A program made the position numbers and the translations under genes. Below the pieces are notes generated by a model. That model was not told the origin of the DNA. It searched no databases and worked only from the letters and a program-made list of their open reading frames with translations. From the NCBI GenBank assembly GCA_000711775.1, contig ARYC01025602.1, forward strand, positions 1 through 64,000: a DNA stretch of 64,000 bases, given 5' to 3'. This stretch comes from Oxytricha trifallax (Eukaryota; Ciliophora; Spirotrichea; Sporadotrichida; Oxytrichidae). Positions 35,492 through 48,070 of this stretch are shown in pieces. Every line of letters starts with the position of its first letter. The stretch's first letter is position 1.

Positions 35492-37059
35492 TCAATCACT
35501 TTTGTCTTCAAAAGTTTTATTCAATTTGTCGCTTTCATAAGATTTATTTTATGCATCTTAATTAAATCCTTCCTCTTCCTCAGAGCTATTTAAGTTTTAA
35601 TAAGCATTTGTATCAACAATATTGGTAAAATAGCTTATTTTGACTCTATTTAATAAATATGGTTAAAAAATTTAATCTAAAAATCCTAAAATGAACAAAT
35701 TAAACTCCATTATTGTGAAGAGGAATATTTATATAAGCTTATAACAATAGTGGGGTAGTTGCTTTCTTTTTCAACTTAATCAACTGCTTGATTAATATAG
35801 TAGAAATAGCAAATCATTATGAGATTTTGCACAAATTCATCAAAGTAGAAAAAGTAGTGGTCCTCTGGGGAAATTGGCCGCCATATATAACCATCATCAT
35901 TAGCTGATTTTGTAGTTGATTCTATTCTCATTTCCACATAGAGGGTCATTCTCAATACAAGTATAAAAATAAACATTTATACTTTATATTAAAGAGACAT
36001 GATGTAGAGAAAGAAAAAGAGATGAAACTGCCATTTCTTTTTCTAGTATTTTTAAGCCAATACAATCTCAAATTTCAACTAATTGTTTTCATCTAAGTTA
36101 AAGTGAACTTGATCTAGATTGTCCTAAACTAATAGATAGTTTTGAGCTCTCTTTGAAGTTTAAATAAAAAATCTTGTGAGTGCTAAGTATAGGCAAATTT
36201 CAAAAGTTAAAAGCAGTATCTGGAAGGAGAAAAGAATTGAAGCTGTAGCCCTATAATAGCAAATTAGACATTTTCAAAAAAAATTATACCAAAAGAGTGA
36301 AAATATGAATCCAGTCAACCCATTTTATTTTGCTCCCAATGAAACGAATAAAGTATCAGATATTAACGCTGTCACAAGAGTAATGAGTAAACCCCAAATT
36401 ATACTGATTTTTATCTCTTTAAAATTATTAAATCGTTTATAATCTTAAGATATAACCTCATTCTGGCTATTCTTTAATCAGATTCAGTCTAAGTCTCCTT
36501 TCTGATAGATGTAAACAAGAAATAAATTTATGCCCTATGTATACAATTTATAAATATATTCATGATTACCAACTAAAGAGCACAGCATAGCTAACTATGA
36601 TGTAACAATAGTAGGGTATCTCAAAGAATATCTATTGATAGATATTTCCTCTTAGACTTGCATCTTAAAACACAAATAAGTACAAAATAGAGAGGATGAT
36701 TCTAACTAAAAGTAACATTTTATATGAAGATTATTATGGGCTTACTTGAAACAGATACAATCAAATTTTTTATTTACTATTTTTTTAAATTAAAATTAAA
36801 TCATGCTGATTAGAATGGTCAGAGAGAACAGATTCTAATTCTCCTTCTTTCTGACTGAGTTAATGTGAAGAACTAAAAATCCAATAAATGCTGGTAAAAT
36901 GATGTAGTTAACTATTATAAGCGAAGCTTCTTAAAATTATGAATATTCATCATCGTAATTCGGATACGAGCTTGAGAGGTTTTATTAACTTAATGAAATT
37001 TGAGGACCTTTTCTAAAATTATCAAGGATCTAGATGCCATTATTTATCTTAGTATCCAT
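35492..37059 (-). CDS. Multi-pass membrane protein, unrecognised family
   Basis: Start at 37059 (MDTKINNGIQILDNFRKG); acidic end (NLNSSEEEEGFNQDAQ) and TGA at 35492-35494. Hydrophobic segments include SLIIVNYIILPAFIGFLVL, LLLVRIILSILYLFVF, EIPYYCYIIVSYAVLFSW, WVDWIHIFTLLVQFFL and SFLLQILLLTFEICLYLAL. Further ones are FIFILVLRMTLYV and LIMICYFYYI. Roughly seven or eight spans make a seven-helix-type membrane protein plausible, but no family motif is visible. Frame changes near 36.75 kb and 35.65 kb are AT-rich and look like short removable inserts. Gln is mostly TAA/TAG, as in its neighbours. Confidence 0.6.
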
Positions 37060-37199
37060 TTTTGAGATTATTACCAAAGATATTTATTAGTTCTAATATA
37101 GCCAATTTATATAGTTGAGAATCGTATATAAATATTATAGTCAAATTGAATTGAAATTAAATGAAGGAAATAAATTATAAGAAAATTTTCAATTTTAAG

Positions 37200-38997
37200 A
37201 TGATTGGTGATCATAAGGATCCCTTTTTTAAATTCCAGAGCTTTTCTATTTAATTGAAGTATGAGCATCGTATATGTCCTGCATGTCGCCGTTTATATAG
37301 CTTTTTTCCATAAATGACTTATAAGTAATTTAGTTAAATAATATAAAACTGAATTTTATAATCTGCATTAAAGGACTCTAAATTATACTCTAAGGGGTCC
37401 CTTAGCTTTCATAGTCTCCATTTAGTTTGTTATTGCTTAGTATGAATGAGTCCTCTTCGAAAGTCTCATTCATTTAATCAAAGTTTTATTGAGATAGCTG
37501 CTATTATAATAAATAAAAAACTATCTATAATTACTATAAAAAATATTTTATTAGATAAGATTCTTTTCTTATAGACTTTAATTATTACAAGCTTATTTTA
37601 TTTGTGTAATATTTTAGAATTACATTTGAATTTAGAAAAATGATTTAAAATAAATTAATTATTAAAAAAATCATGGCAGTTAAAGTTGTCCAATTTATAT
37701 GATTTTGGGCTTTTTGAAAGAGAATTAAAAATTATCTTGACTTTAATATTTGCGGTACTATTTTATCTACTCCCTGGAGCGAGATAAATTGACTCTAATG
37801 TGAGGGTTTAATTTAATTAATTTAGAGAGTTTAATTAGAGTCAATTTATCTCGCTCCAGGGAGTAGATAAAATAGTACCGCAAATATTAAAGTCAAGATA
37901 ATTTTTAATTCTCTTTCAAAAAGCCCAAAATCATATAAATTGGACAACTTTAACTGCCATGATTTTTTTAATAATTAATTTATTTTAAATCATTTTTCTA
38001 AATTCAAATGTATTTCTACAATATTACATGTTTTTATAGTTCGAATGCTGATATTTTTAAACATCTAAAAAGATATATAAAAGTAATTTTGCTGATTCAA
38101 CTGCTAGCAATTAATTAAGTTCTATTCGTCACTTTACTTACTAGAACCCAACCCTGAGTTTTTGCTTTAATTTTCTTTATAATTTGAAGCTGACAGATAA
38201 GTTTAATAATTAGTTTAATTTTTGTCCTACCCACTCAAATTTGTATAAATGCTGTTGTAATTTTGATCTTATTATTCCAATCCTAGAAGCCTAGCCTTTT
38301 AAGGTGAAATTTATGAATTTTTATACAGGAATTCTACGTTTTAAGATTAAGCTTAAAAAGCTGCACTCTAAACGCTAGAATATTCACTTTCTTGTCCCTT
38401 TGAATTAATGTTACTATTTATGCTGAAATTTGTGTGAAGCGGCTGACTTGATTATCTCCCACTTTCAACGAAAGTTTTTCTATAATAATATATAAAACAA
38501 AGGAATTATATTACCTTCGATCATTGGAAGTCTAAAATATGAACACTAAAATAATAGTGTTTAATAATAATTCCATAATATAGACGGGAACTAAGAAAAT
38601 AAATTCCATTTTGTAATCTTAGTTGTAGAACGATTCTATTCTTTGTATAAATAATAGTACATTTATATAAAATGTATGATTGTTATATAGTGTAGTAGAA
38701 GTTTCTTTCACACATAACTACCAGAAAGATTGCAAATATCACTCTAATTTTGACTTTTATTGATTTGTATTATTGACTTTGTCTTTTAAGTAGGCTTTCA
38801 AAGAGTACATATAAAATAACAAAGCTGACCAGGTTAATATAGGTAATGGTTTCAATTTAATTATTAAAGTAATTTAAATTTCTAATCAAATTATTTAGAC
38901 TAAATTATTATATGGTTAGCAAGAAGATATTCGATATCCTAAATTCATGTATTTATTGAAATATATATTACCTGAAGATAATGAAGACAAGTGTCAT
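37200..38997 (-). CDS. Membrane plus Q/N/S-rich protein, split by a palindrome
   Basis: ATG at 38997 (MTLVFIIFR). Membrane-like segments follow around 38.84-38.7 (YINLVSFVILYVLFESLL, VKIRVIFAIFLVVM). A polar Q/N/S-rich stretch runs 38.47-38.1 (NINSKGQESEYSSVQSAA). Another polar piece at 37.5-37.2 (EEDSFILSNNKLNGDYES, YINGDMQDIYDAHTS) has the same composition and strand. The palindrome 37605-38028 lies between, so I infer it is an insert in one gene. If not, these are two genes. No family recognised. The start and stop are weakly supported and short AT spacers at 38.5 and 38.88-38.95 break the frame. Confidence 0.45.
37605..38028. repeat. Near-perfect palindrome, two 195-bp arms with 34-bp centre
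   Basis: Left arm 37605-37799 is the reverse complement of 37834-38028 with only a few mismatches, mainly in the outer 20 bp. The centre is 37800-37833. Near the centre the arms hold an unusually GC-rich core (TCCCTGGAGCGAG). No ORF. Likely a MITE-like element or a recent fold-back insert. Confidence 0.95.
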
Positions 38998-38999
38998 GT

Positions 39000-39554
39000 T
39001 TTCTCTTTGAGTTTTAAAATCACTTTTGTAAAAATAAATATAGACGGTTTCCAAAATAAGTTCTATCAATATTAAGAAAATAAGTGCTATTTATTTTGTC
39101 TTGTACTTAATGAATTAATTAAAATGTTTTTTATTTTAACTTTTAAATTATGTTGTATTAAAGACACATTTAATTATTTGTACTTTGAAGGATTAAAACT
39201 ATCAGTTTAGTTCAATTCATTAGCTCTTAGTAATTCATAAGTTGACAAACTAAAACATTAATGGCATTTATTATTTTTACAATTAGAAAAATATGCATAT
39301 CAGCACAATGCAAAAACTAAAGAAGGGGATTTCATAGTAAATTTATTAGTCAAAAACATCTACTAGATCGTAATCATTCGTTAACATGGCAATAACTGTT
39401 ATCACAAGCCTAACTAACTATTAATTAATTAAGCGAAAAGTAATTACAAGAGAAAGTCACTATCAAAAATAGTAAAACAACTGAGGTGTGAAAATTCCAT
39501 TTTGACTTTCTCAGGAGACAGTAAATATCTACGGCTAGAGAGGTTGTTATAAAA
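39000..39554. other. Short stretch without a firm gene
   Basis: It contains a plus-strand frame from 39388 (MAITVITSLTNYQL) that stops at TGA after about 30 codons. It could be an upstream exon of the next gene, but nothing proves it. Confidence 0.35.
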
Positions 39555-40196
39555 ATGCAAAACACAAGAAAGAAAAACCATTTCCCAGAGAATTCCATTT
39601 TTGATTTAGTATTATTTCGAAAATATTACTAAAGCCATAGCTTATATTTCACATTAAAAAGAAGAAAAACTGAATAGGATGCAGATCATTGGATTAAGCT
39701 TTCAGATATTAGCAGCAATTTTCAGTTAGAATATAATCATTAAAAGCAGAGTTTAGGATCTTCCACTTTGCAACAGCAACCCCAAAAACCTCACTTGTAA
39801 TAGAATCTTGATTTGATGAGCATGAATTTCAACAGAACCCACTTAAATGTGACAGAATAAAGTATTGAGCAATTAGAATTACTTAAAAGAAAACTGCTCT
39901 TACTTGATCATCAAATTCAGAGAGGCAAGGATCTCAGAAGACAATTTTGTACAATTGACTGCGACTACCAACACACAAGAGTTACTGATATTAAAGTAGG
40001 AATAGGCTCTTCTAATTTTGAAGATGTGAAAGCCTAAGTCACTCAATTGTGTCATCTGACAGAGAAAACCATACTTAAAAAATCTAAGAAGAAAATTAGC
40101 TAACTTGTTGTAGATTTCTTATATGACAGCATCAAAGGATACTAAAAATTATAAAGACAACAGTAGAACTACGTCAATTTTTAAACAAGAATATGA
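39555..40196 (+). CDS. Hypothetical protein, 213 residues
   Basis: Open from ATG 39555 (MQNTRKKNHFPENSIFD) to TGA 40194-40196 when TAA/TAG are Gln. The middle is Gln-rich with LQQQPQKPHLQQNL. Then comes a probable helical part (EQSIEQLELLKRKLLLLDHQ) and a compact region containing CTIDCDYQHTRVTDIKVG. No family recognised. Near the end, GACAGCATCAAAGGATACT (40128-40146) recurs at about 40534-40552 with one difference, the size and spacing of a pointer or of a paralogous piece. The final codons may therefore be altered in the somatic gene. Confidence 0.55.
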
Positions 40197-40379
40197 TGAC
40201 ACATAAAATGAATAATTGAATAGATAATATTTGAGTTTGAATCTTTTGAAGTAACACCAAGAAAGAAATACGATCCATTATAGAAGTTATTCTAATGTCC
40301 TGGCTAGTATTGTAAATTTTCTTTTCCTTGATAGATTTTACTGAATAGGCGAGTTATTTAAATTATTTTTAATTAATAA

Positions 40380-41967
40380 GTTCTTTAAGAATTGGAGAAA
40401 ACTTGGAGATGAACCTTTATATCTATAAGACTACTACAAAAGAGTGGAGCTTGTAAAATGATCAGAATAAATGATATGCAAAAAAATCAATTTTAAAAAT
40501 TAAAATTTGTCATTAAATATAAAATTAAATTTGACAGTATCAAAGGATACTGGACATTTCTCTAGATAAAATCTTACTAGTTGTTCGAAAAATTAATTTT
40601 ATGATGTGAAATGATTCTAATCTAAGAAGCAACTTTCAGTTATTACAAGAAACTTTACTTTTTTATAAAATGAATCTCAAAACGTAAGTTACCATCCTTG
40701 TTAACTCTCCCATGCTGAAAAGGAGAAACCTAAGGATCTTTGAAGAATCTTTTGAAATTTAAATATTTATGCAGAGTGGAGCTTATGGAGGAGGGTTGAA
40801 ACTCTCAATAAAAGCGAAAATCATAAAATAAAATGAAATATAGAATTTAATAATTATAATTAACATAAGAAATGAACTTTTAAAATATAAAATTTATCAC
40901 TTAGTATTAAATAATTTTGGTTATTTTATAATCTTTTGATATCTTATTTTTTTAAAAATATTAAATTGATAAAAAATATAAAAACCACTTTAACACATTA
41001 GAATGAACATATCATATTAAGTATGATAAATTTGAAATTTAAAAATTATGGGAATAAACAATTAAAGATCAATCAATTTTTATAATTATATCTTTTATAT
41101 ATATTACTAGAGTGAGAAAATTTAGTTTTATGTTAAAATCAATTTCACCAAATTATGATTAAATAAATATTAAAAAGATCTCTATTCCACTCTTAAAGAA
41201 GAATGTAATTATTTTAGGTTAATAGTTAAGAAAGAATTATTTTAATAGAGAAATATATAAATAAAAAGTTGAAATTAACTTTTAATAACAAAGTATAATT
41301 ATTTCCAATTAATTTATCTAAGCAAATATATCAATTTTATTAATTAATAAAGCAATGTTTAATTGTTAATATATGAATATAGCATTTAGTTAATTAAATT
41401 TTTGAAGATTTAGAAAATTATGGGAAATGCAAAGTTTTTTTAAAATAATTTCATCTAGTTGTTCGAAGAGAAAATATCCAAGGAAAAGTAAAATGATTTT
41501 AATACAGGAGATTTTAGCACAAAGAGTGGAACATCCTTCATGACTTCCATTAATAGCTCTCCACTACAAAGATTCTAAATTATATAATTCAAGGAACTTA
41601 TCCGTTCCAAGAAGTTCAATGAATCTCATTAACTAAATACTAGAGTAATCTCAAATGAATTTCCCTTTTTTTATAATTTGTATAGGAGGGTCGAAACTCT
41701 CGAATGAAAGCGAGAGATGTTGAGGCTATGCAAAAGATTAAAAAACAAAGACCTCCCATAATCACTGATATGAGGTATGTTGTTATGAGACGCACAATCA
41801 ATTTTGAAAAAGCAAGATACTAGAAAGCACTTCAGAATAACTTGGAGAGTGACTAGTTCTTTCTTAATAATAATTTGGATCTTATTACATCTCATCTCGC
41901 TGAATATGATGTAAGTTTAGTTTTTCTTAAATCCTTACAGAAAGTACAAATAATAACTTAATAATGA
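40380..41967 (+). CDS. Repetitive plus-strand coding region, possibly scrambled or duplicated gene
   Basis: The best frame runs from ATG 41420 (MGNAKFFQNNFIQLFEEKIS) to TGA 41705, and after a frame slip continues RDVEAMQKIKKQRPPIITDM ... to TGA 41965-41967. A related piece lies at 40.55-40.82 kb: TAGTTGTTCGAA, AAAATGATT and AGGAGGGT(T/C)GAAACTCTC occur in both, in the same order. AGAGTGGAGC/AGAGTGGAAC occurs three times (40.44, 40.78, 41.52). Either a paralogue is decaying next to the gene or pieces of one gene are stored twice. No family recognised. Confidence 0.45.
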
Positions 41968-42021
41968 AAATTTTATCTTTGACTAAATCGAATTAATATA
42001 AGAATTTCAATAAACTTAAAA

Positions 42022-43589
42022 TCAAAATTTATGAACTTCAATTTTCTTTCTTTTATTTATTTTTAACTTCACTTTATTTTTATTATTATTGTCTCTTCCT
42101 TACTTTTTCCATAGTCTCCTAAATCTATAAAAACAAATAAACTAATTTTAACATATAAATCTTAAGCTTGAAATTTGCTACTTAACTTTTAATCATCTCT
42201 ACACTTCTTTCTATAAACGATGACTCTTATTGTATTTTTGGTTTATCATCTCTGAAATATTGCGATATTGACTAAGACAAATCATCATATAAATATTCCA
42301 CAAAAATTGCTGCATAAATTCCTAGAAATATCATGATAAACAAAGCGAATCCAATTAAATGACTTGTATTAATGCGCCCAGATTCATCCTCTAAGAACAA
42401 ATGAATTATTAATCCCTTTTTGAAGAATATATCATAAAAAGTTATTTAGTCATGCATAATTTAGCTGTCGTGTCGCTCATGCAGAAATTATGGCTTAGTA
42501 TTTGGTTAATATTTCTCGTTAAAGTTTGAGAATGCTTAATTATTGCTCTCATTATCGATAAAAACATTAAATAAATTTATATCGCAAATTCCAAATGATT
42601 GAAGCAGGAGTACGGAAGCCAGTTAAACTAGGATTTTTGTTTTCATTTTTCAGATTTTATTTATTATTATAGCTGTTTAATTTTTTCTGATAAATTATAT
42701 ATCTATCTCCTTATAAAAATACATAAACAATTGAACAAACTATTCTTTATTGTATTTGCTAATGATTAATTAATTAAACTTGATTGAATAAATACTTAGA
42801 AATTTCTCGCTGTACTCTAATTCTTGTAGAAGTATGTCAATATCTATCATAGATGTTTCTAGTTTTTGATGGAGTTGTAGTTCTTATGCTTCTAAATGGA
42901 CTACTAGATTTATTCATTTAACTTTCGAAATTCTAGCTTGTTTAATTACTGTATGTCAGTGATCTGCGTGGAGTGTTAATGTATTTCTGATTGATTTTGG
43001 CTTTCTCCTAAAGTGCCTTTCTTAATGAAGTTTTTTCTGGGCTCTCCTGTAAGTGCATACTCTGCAAGAATCTATTTAGCATTAATAATTAAGAGCATTT
43101 ATATTCTAAATCACATATATTTAGTCACATTTTACAAATAAAGCATTTAATAAAGCATGCCTTATGAGGTGAATCTATCTGTAGGGGATTCATAATATGT
43201 GAAAAGAGGTTCCTCCTCGATAATCTTTTTGAATTGCCTTCTTCTCATCATGCGAATTCGTCTTACCGTCATAAATGCTAATATTGCCATAATACTCAAT
43301 ACTAATATTGGATGATCTTATATGAAAAGTCTAAGTTTGTAATTTATCTCATCATAGTATTATGAATTCGCCTCAATTAACTAGAAGACTTTATTAATAA
43401 TTCATTAAAATATCTTACAATTAAATAATGATAAATAATATGCATAATATAATAATAAAAAAAGACTGCAAGTAATAAATAACCCAAAAATAGAATCATA
43501 AGAGCGAATCCTAGAATATAGATCCATTCTTAAAGAGTTTCGTAGAGAAAAGAACCCAAACCTCCTATTAAATTAGACTCACGATCCAT
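42022..43589 (-). CDS. Membrane protein with central coiled region, unrecognised
   Basis: ATG 43589 (MDRESNLIGGLGSFLYETL), TGA 42022-42024. The first membrane span is WIYILGFALMILFLGYLLL (43.5), the next HPILVLSIMAILAFMTV followed by RRIRMMRRRQFKK (43.27). A polar coiled middle has ALQESQNQSEIHQHSTQ (42.95). A likely luminal or outer part is at 42.4-42.65, and a last span LIGFALFIMIFLGIYAAIFV (42.33) precedes a tail ending KRKKIEVHKF. Small inserts break the frame near 43.4, 42.75 and 42.65 kb. No conserved family motif noticed. Confidence 0.6.
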
Positions 43590-43762
43590 GTTTATAGCTT
43601 GCTATTTTATTAAAAATATATTAAATAAATTAAATAGTCTAAAATTATATAAAGGGATTATTTATGTAATTTTATTTAGACATTTAATGATCACTAAAAC
43701 TAATCAAACTCTTATTCATTAATTCTCTTCTTTCTTTTCGGCAATTTTTAAATATATAAATA

Positions 43763-45372
43763 TCATTAAATTAAGATGCAATTTTAGTCAAGTTCTTAGA
43801 ATTTAACTTGCTTCTGAGGTGTAATTTTATCCTTGCCCTAATTGTCATCTTTCTAGGAAGTACTGATTTAAATGTTATGAATAATTTCTGATTGCTCTAA
43901 ATTATCTGATTTATCTATGACTTATAAAGGGGGTTCAATAATCGAGACTTTGCTCTTAAACATACTTAAGAAATTTTAGAAATCTTCAGAACTCATTGGT
44001 TTTAAATCTTTAGCAGACTAAACCCTTTTCAAAGGATCTTAAGTTTTACTGTTATTCGTTATATCACCATAATAGTTCTAAACAGGTGTCTAGTTTTATA
44101 AAAACAAATGTTAATTTTAGAAGTTTTTACCTAACAAATTTTTCCTGCTAGTCGTTTTACGGATCTAAAATACCTAATTTGAAGAGTTTTAATTAGATTT
44201 TCTATCTAGAAGTTTTTTAATTGCATCATGATTGCTTTGTGGTATGTAAATTTTATCCAATTATTGAGTGGGCTTTTTATTGCTTTGATTATGATTCTTA
44301 TTTGAGTTTGTTTCATATTTTTACTTGGATGTATTCAATTTATCTAACTTTGAAGGACTTACTTTGTCATTAGATTCTTACTATTTAGTTTAGCTTTAAT
44401 ATTTTGATTTTTAGTGTACAGCATCGCTATACTCATTATTATGTATTTTAATTGCTTGGGTATCTATGTTTTCACTAGAGGCTGTTGACTCTATCATGTG
44501 ATTATTACTATTGCCGATTCCCATATGTTTCTAAGATTTAGATTCATGCAATAAGTACTTTTGAGAGTTATATTTATTTAGAGAGGGCACTTGTGCTTTT
44601 CTATCAATTCTTCTTGTTAAATACTTGTTTGGAGCATGATGAGCTGAATTTTATGAAAAATAGACAAGTTAAGTAACCTGATTTCCTGTGCCTGACCTTG
44701 GTTAGATAACTTATTACTGTTATGATTGAAGTAATATGCTAGGATTTCTTCTTTTGAATTGACTGGTGGACCCTGAACTTAAGATGTTGCTCTATAAATT
44801 TTAGTAAGTTACTCTTTCTTGGGAGCTATTAGCAATATGTGATTAATCTTAATTAGTCAGATTATCACTATTAGTGTTCAAATTAAACGACTCTCTTTTA
44901 AATCTTTTTATCTATGCTTTTTAAATAAACAAATCAACATGATTTGGTAATTGAATTTTATTAAATTAAGAAATCTAGCATTAACTTAAGGTTTATTTGG
45001 GTCTACAATTCTTCCTTCTCTATCAATGACTCCATTGATATACAAATGTTTCCTATGCTAAGATCTTTCAAAAAATCCCACCAAATGTTTATCATATAAT
45101 CCATTATAACTAGGCAGCTTCGGTTAAGTTACTTTCGTGCAATCCAAAACGAAATCTCTTTGTTACAAGAAACTTTATCGTTACTATAGATAAAAAGTTT
45201 GTCTTGTGTGATTTCTGGTTTAATTATCAACCTAGACATTCTGTTATTAATTATGTTACGATTGAGAGTTGTTTGCCTTTGAGTTAGATAAATTAAGATT
45301 TTCAGATATTTATTAGTCTAGTTTTTATTAAGTGGGATTTGAGATGTAATGTAGACTGTTTTCGGATTTCAT
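43763..45372 (-). CDS. Q/N/S-rich protein with conserved N-terminal motif
   Basis: ATG 45372 (MKSENSLHYISNPTQQ), TGA 43763-43765. A Gln-rich leader precedes KLPSYNGLYDKHLVGFFERS and LYINGVIDREGRIVDPNK (45.1-45.0 kb), which look like a folded, conserved motif. The remainder is low-complexity and basic: SENIDTQAIKIHNNEYSDAV, KKPTQQLDKIYIPQ, SNDKVSPSKLDKLNTSKQ. The tail has SSEDFQKFLSMFKSKVSIIE. Likely a structural protein; the NGLYDxHL...RKHL pattern reminds me of protist ciliary proteins, but I cannot name it. Short spacers occur near 44.95-44.88, 44.65 and 44.12 kb. Confidence 0.6.
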
Positions 45373-45499
45373 TTTTGCAACGATAAATTAAAAAGTTAAA
45401 ATTATTATTTCTTTAAGATTTCAAGTAAATATATCTTTAAAAAAAAAAATTTCAAAGTAAGGAAATAAAATAATTAATTCTAATAAATTATTAAACTAT

Positions 45500-48070
45500 A
45501 TGCATAATTTTCTTTTATGATTTATTCATTAAAAACAACTCATAAAAAACCCTTTCATTCGGTCTACTGTGATTTTGTTTCTTCAGAGAACCCATTATTA
45601 ACTTCTATTTCTATAGTCTAGGAGGAAATTCTTTGTTTTGAATTCCAAAAAATCTTGTCTTTGTTTTGTATAATCAGAATTAGCAGTTCTGAGAAGTTTC
45701 TCCACTAATATAAGTCATTAGTTTACTAATCTTATGATCTAAAAATCAGATCTGAAAAGATAGATGAGAGGTTTTTTAATGTCAACTATAAAAAATGATG
45801 AAATTAATATCACAAATGTTCTTACATTGTTCTTATTTGAATTGATAACTAGTTACTTAAACAGATTTATCATAAGTTCCCATACTTGAAAATAAATTGG
45901 AGGAATATACTCAAATATTTCCTTAATACTTTATACTAAATCGTTTAAATCTTCTTTTTCTCCATTCTTTTATATATTTGCAACTAATTTACTTATTTGT
46001 TTGAATTTATCAAATAAAGCGAAGGTACATAGAGGTTATTCCATGTATTTGATGACACTCTTAAGATACAATTAAGTTAAGTAAGATTTCATAAATTAAT
46101 GTGAATTTAATTATAGAATGCAACAATCGTAGAATCTTTAATTTCATGGATGTGATTGTAATCACCTAATGAGATATGGCAATCTATTCTATCTACTTTA
46201 ATTAGATCTTCTGGCTTTAATCTTTGGAATAAGTCTTTTCTATGCATTCGTTTTTCATCATCAATAAAGTAGTCATAAATTTATAATAAAGTAATTCATA
46301 AATTTAAAATTGCCATCATTTTTGTTATATTGAAATATTTCTGGTGGCTCATCTTCATCTTATCTGAAATAGACTGATAAATTCTTCCCAATAATATCAT
46401 GAGTGAGTTAAGCTTATTCCTCCTGTTCTTAAAATATATTTTAAGATTTCTCATTTTTAGAACTTGACAAATCATTCTAGCTATTATTAGTTGATTGCAT
46501 TACTGTAGAATTCCTTATAGACTGATTTATGCTGAATGATAGGAATTTCTTTAAGAATTCTGGTTCTTGCATTAAATCGTCAGTAATTGAGTTATTGGGT
46601 TGTAGGATTGATTCTTTGAAGTTAAGCTACTCTATGTCTTTTGGTTTCAAAGCCTTGATTAATATCAATAAATTAATATAGTATAATTTCTCTTTTATAT
46701 ACTTCTAGAATTGGGGTTGGTAAGGATCTAATAAATCTTGCTAAAACGGTTGTATCTTGCTCTTCTATTTTCAGCTAAGCCACAAATTTCTTAATCCTAA
46801 ATAAATATTAAATGATGTTAATTTAGTAGCTTACTTATTAAATGTCTATATTTTTTGAAGAGCTTCTCTAACTATGCCACTATTACAACTTTGGAATATG
46901 ATTCTTGTTCGAACAAAAAATGATGGTTAAATGACATAGAGTTGCTGAAAATTCTTTTTTTATTATTGATTGAATTCTGAATAGATCTCTTTAAACCTTA
47001 TAAGAGCCCCTTTCCTTGTAGCTCCAACTGTTGAGTGCACATAAATCATAGCCCATTTGTAGCTATAAAAATTGGGGTAAACAATTCTGATAGTTTAACT
47101 AAAACTTACATAAAAGCTAGATGCTTGGCTAAAGCTCCAAAAGCTTAAGATAATCTCTACCTTTCATTAGCGTCTTAAGATCTAACATAGGCGTATCCAT
47201 ACACCACAAAATAGTATATTCCCTGTTAATTTTGTCCTAATAAAATTATAATTGTTACTGTTATTGCTAAAGATGTCTACCTGATCTCTAAAGAATCTCA
47301 CACCTGACGACTTAGAGGGGAAATAAAAAACCCGAACATCCTATGAGAGGCACATAGATCCAAAAGGCCAAAGTCGCCCCCCCCTAATGAAGAAATACTG
47401 AACATCAAAATGAAAATGTACAGTAAGAAAATATACTGGTTGTCAAATGGAAAGATTTTTTTGCACCTTAAGTACGAACTACAACTAACTAATATATATA
47501 AGCTCAATAATAATAATTAAAATAGCAATAACAGTAACAATAATAATTATATATTTAATACTAGAGATCTTTATTTCTAGTTTTCCTATTCACCTTACCT
47601 TAAGTTATTTATCATTATAATTGTGTCCTAATAAGGGGTTATTAATAATCTAGCAAAGATCAATTAATTCTTAAATTCTTACCCAAATTTGATAATACGC
47701 CTCTTTTCATTAAATATTCATAAGCCTCAGTAGCTTCTTGAATATCCTTTCTTTCAATTTCTGAATGTAAATTTCTTCGATTCGTTCTTTTATAATTATA
47801 ACATTCTATAATTTTATCACTTAACTTTTTAAACAACCATAAAGCTTTTCTTAAACTTAAAATTATACTGGAATTTCTCCCTGAATCGAAAGTATTGTTA
47901 GAGTTAGTAAGTATGTCTTAAGTTGTCAGGTCAACTCCGTATGAAGTACCACGTCTCGATAGATGCTCATCCTCCTCGAAATGACTGTCAACTTCATGAA
48001 TAAAACTTAATAACTTTTTATTTGATTTAGAGTAATAGTTCGAATTTTTAGTGGACTCTTTTTTCTCCAT
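45500..48070 (-). CDS. CRAL-TRIO + RhoGAP-like protein, copy 3
   Basis: ATG 48070 (MEKKESTKNSNYYSKSNKKL) with LLSFIHEVDSHFEEDE. Then TEAYEYLMKRGVLSNLG (47.7), GQNQQGIYYFVVYGYAYV (47.2), AMIYVHSTVGATRKGALIRF and FQQLYVIQPSFFVRTRIIFQ (46.9), a Sec14/CRAL-TRIO-like region. LTHDIIGKNLSVYFRQDED (46.4) links to a helical RhoGAP-like part (SVIKYMEQPLCTFALFDKFK, YFQVWELMINLFKQL). About a 30-50% likeness to copies at 31.4 and 48.4 kb by eye. Insert 47233-47623 separates the N-terminal helix from GQNQQG; removal restores a frame matching the paralogue. Downstream limit approximate. Confidence 0.62.
47233..47623. repeat. 391-bp removable insert with internal inverted repeat
   Basis: TGTCCTAATAA at 47233-47243 repeats at 47624-47634. 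Joining across it gives LLGQNQQGIYYF, which parallels LGQNREGTYYF of the neighbouring paralogue. Inside, 47248-47269 and 47523-47544 are about 22-bp inverted repeats (TAGCAATAACAGTAACAA core). Confidence 0.75.

Noticed and set aside
47298..47507. Small minus-strand ORF with a poly-Gly/Pro run
   Set aside because: It lies wholly inside the removable insert 47233-47623 and interrupts the RhoGAP-like gene; nothing suggests it is expressed.
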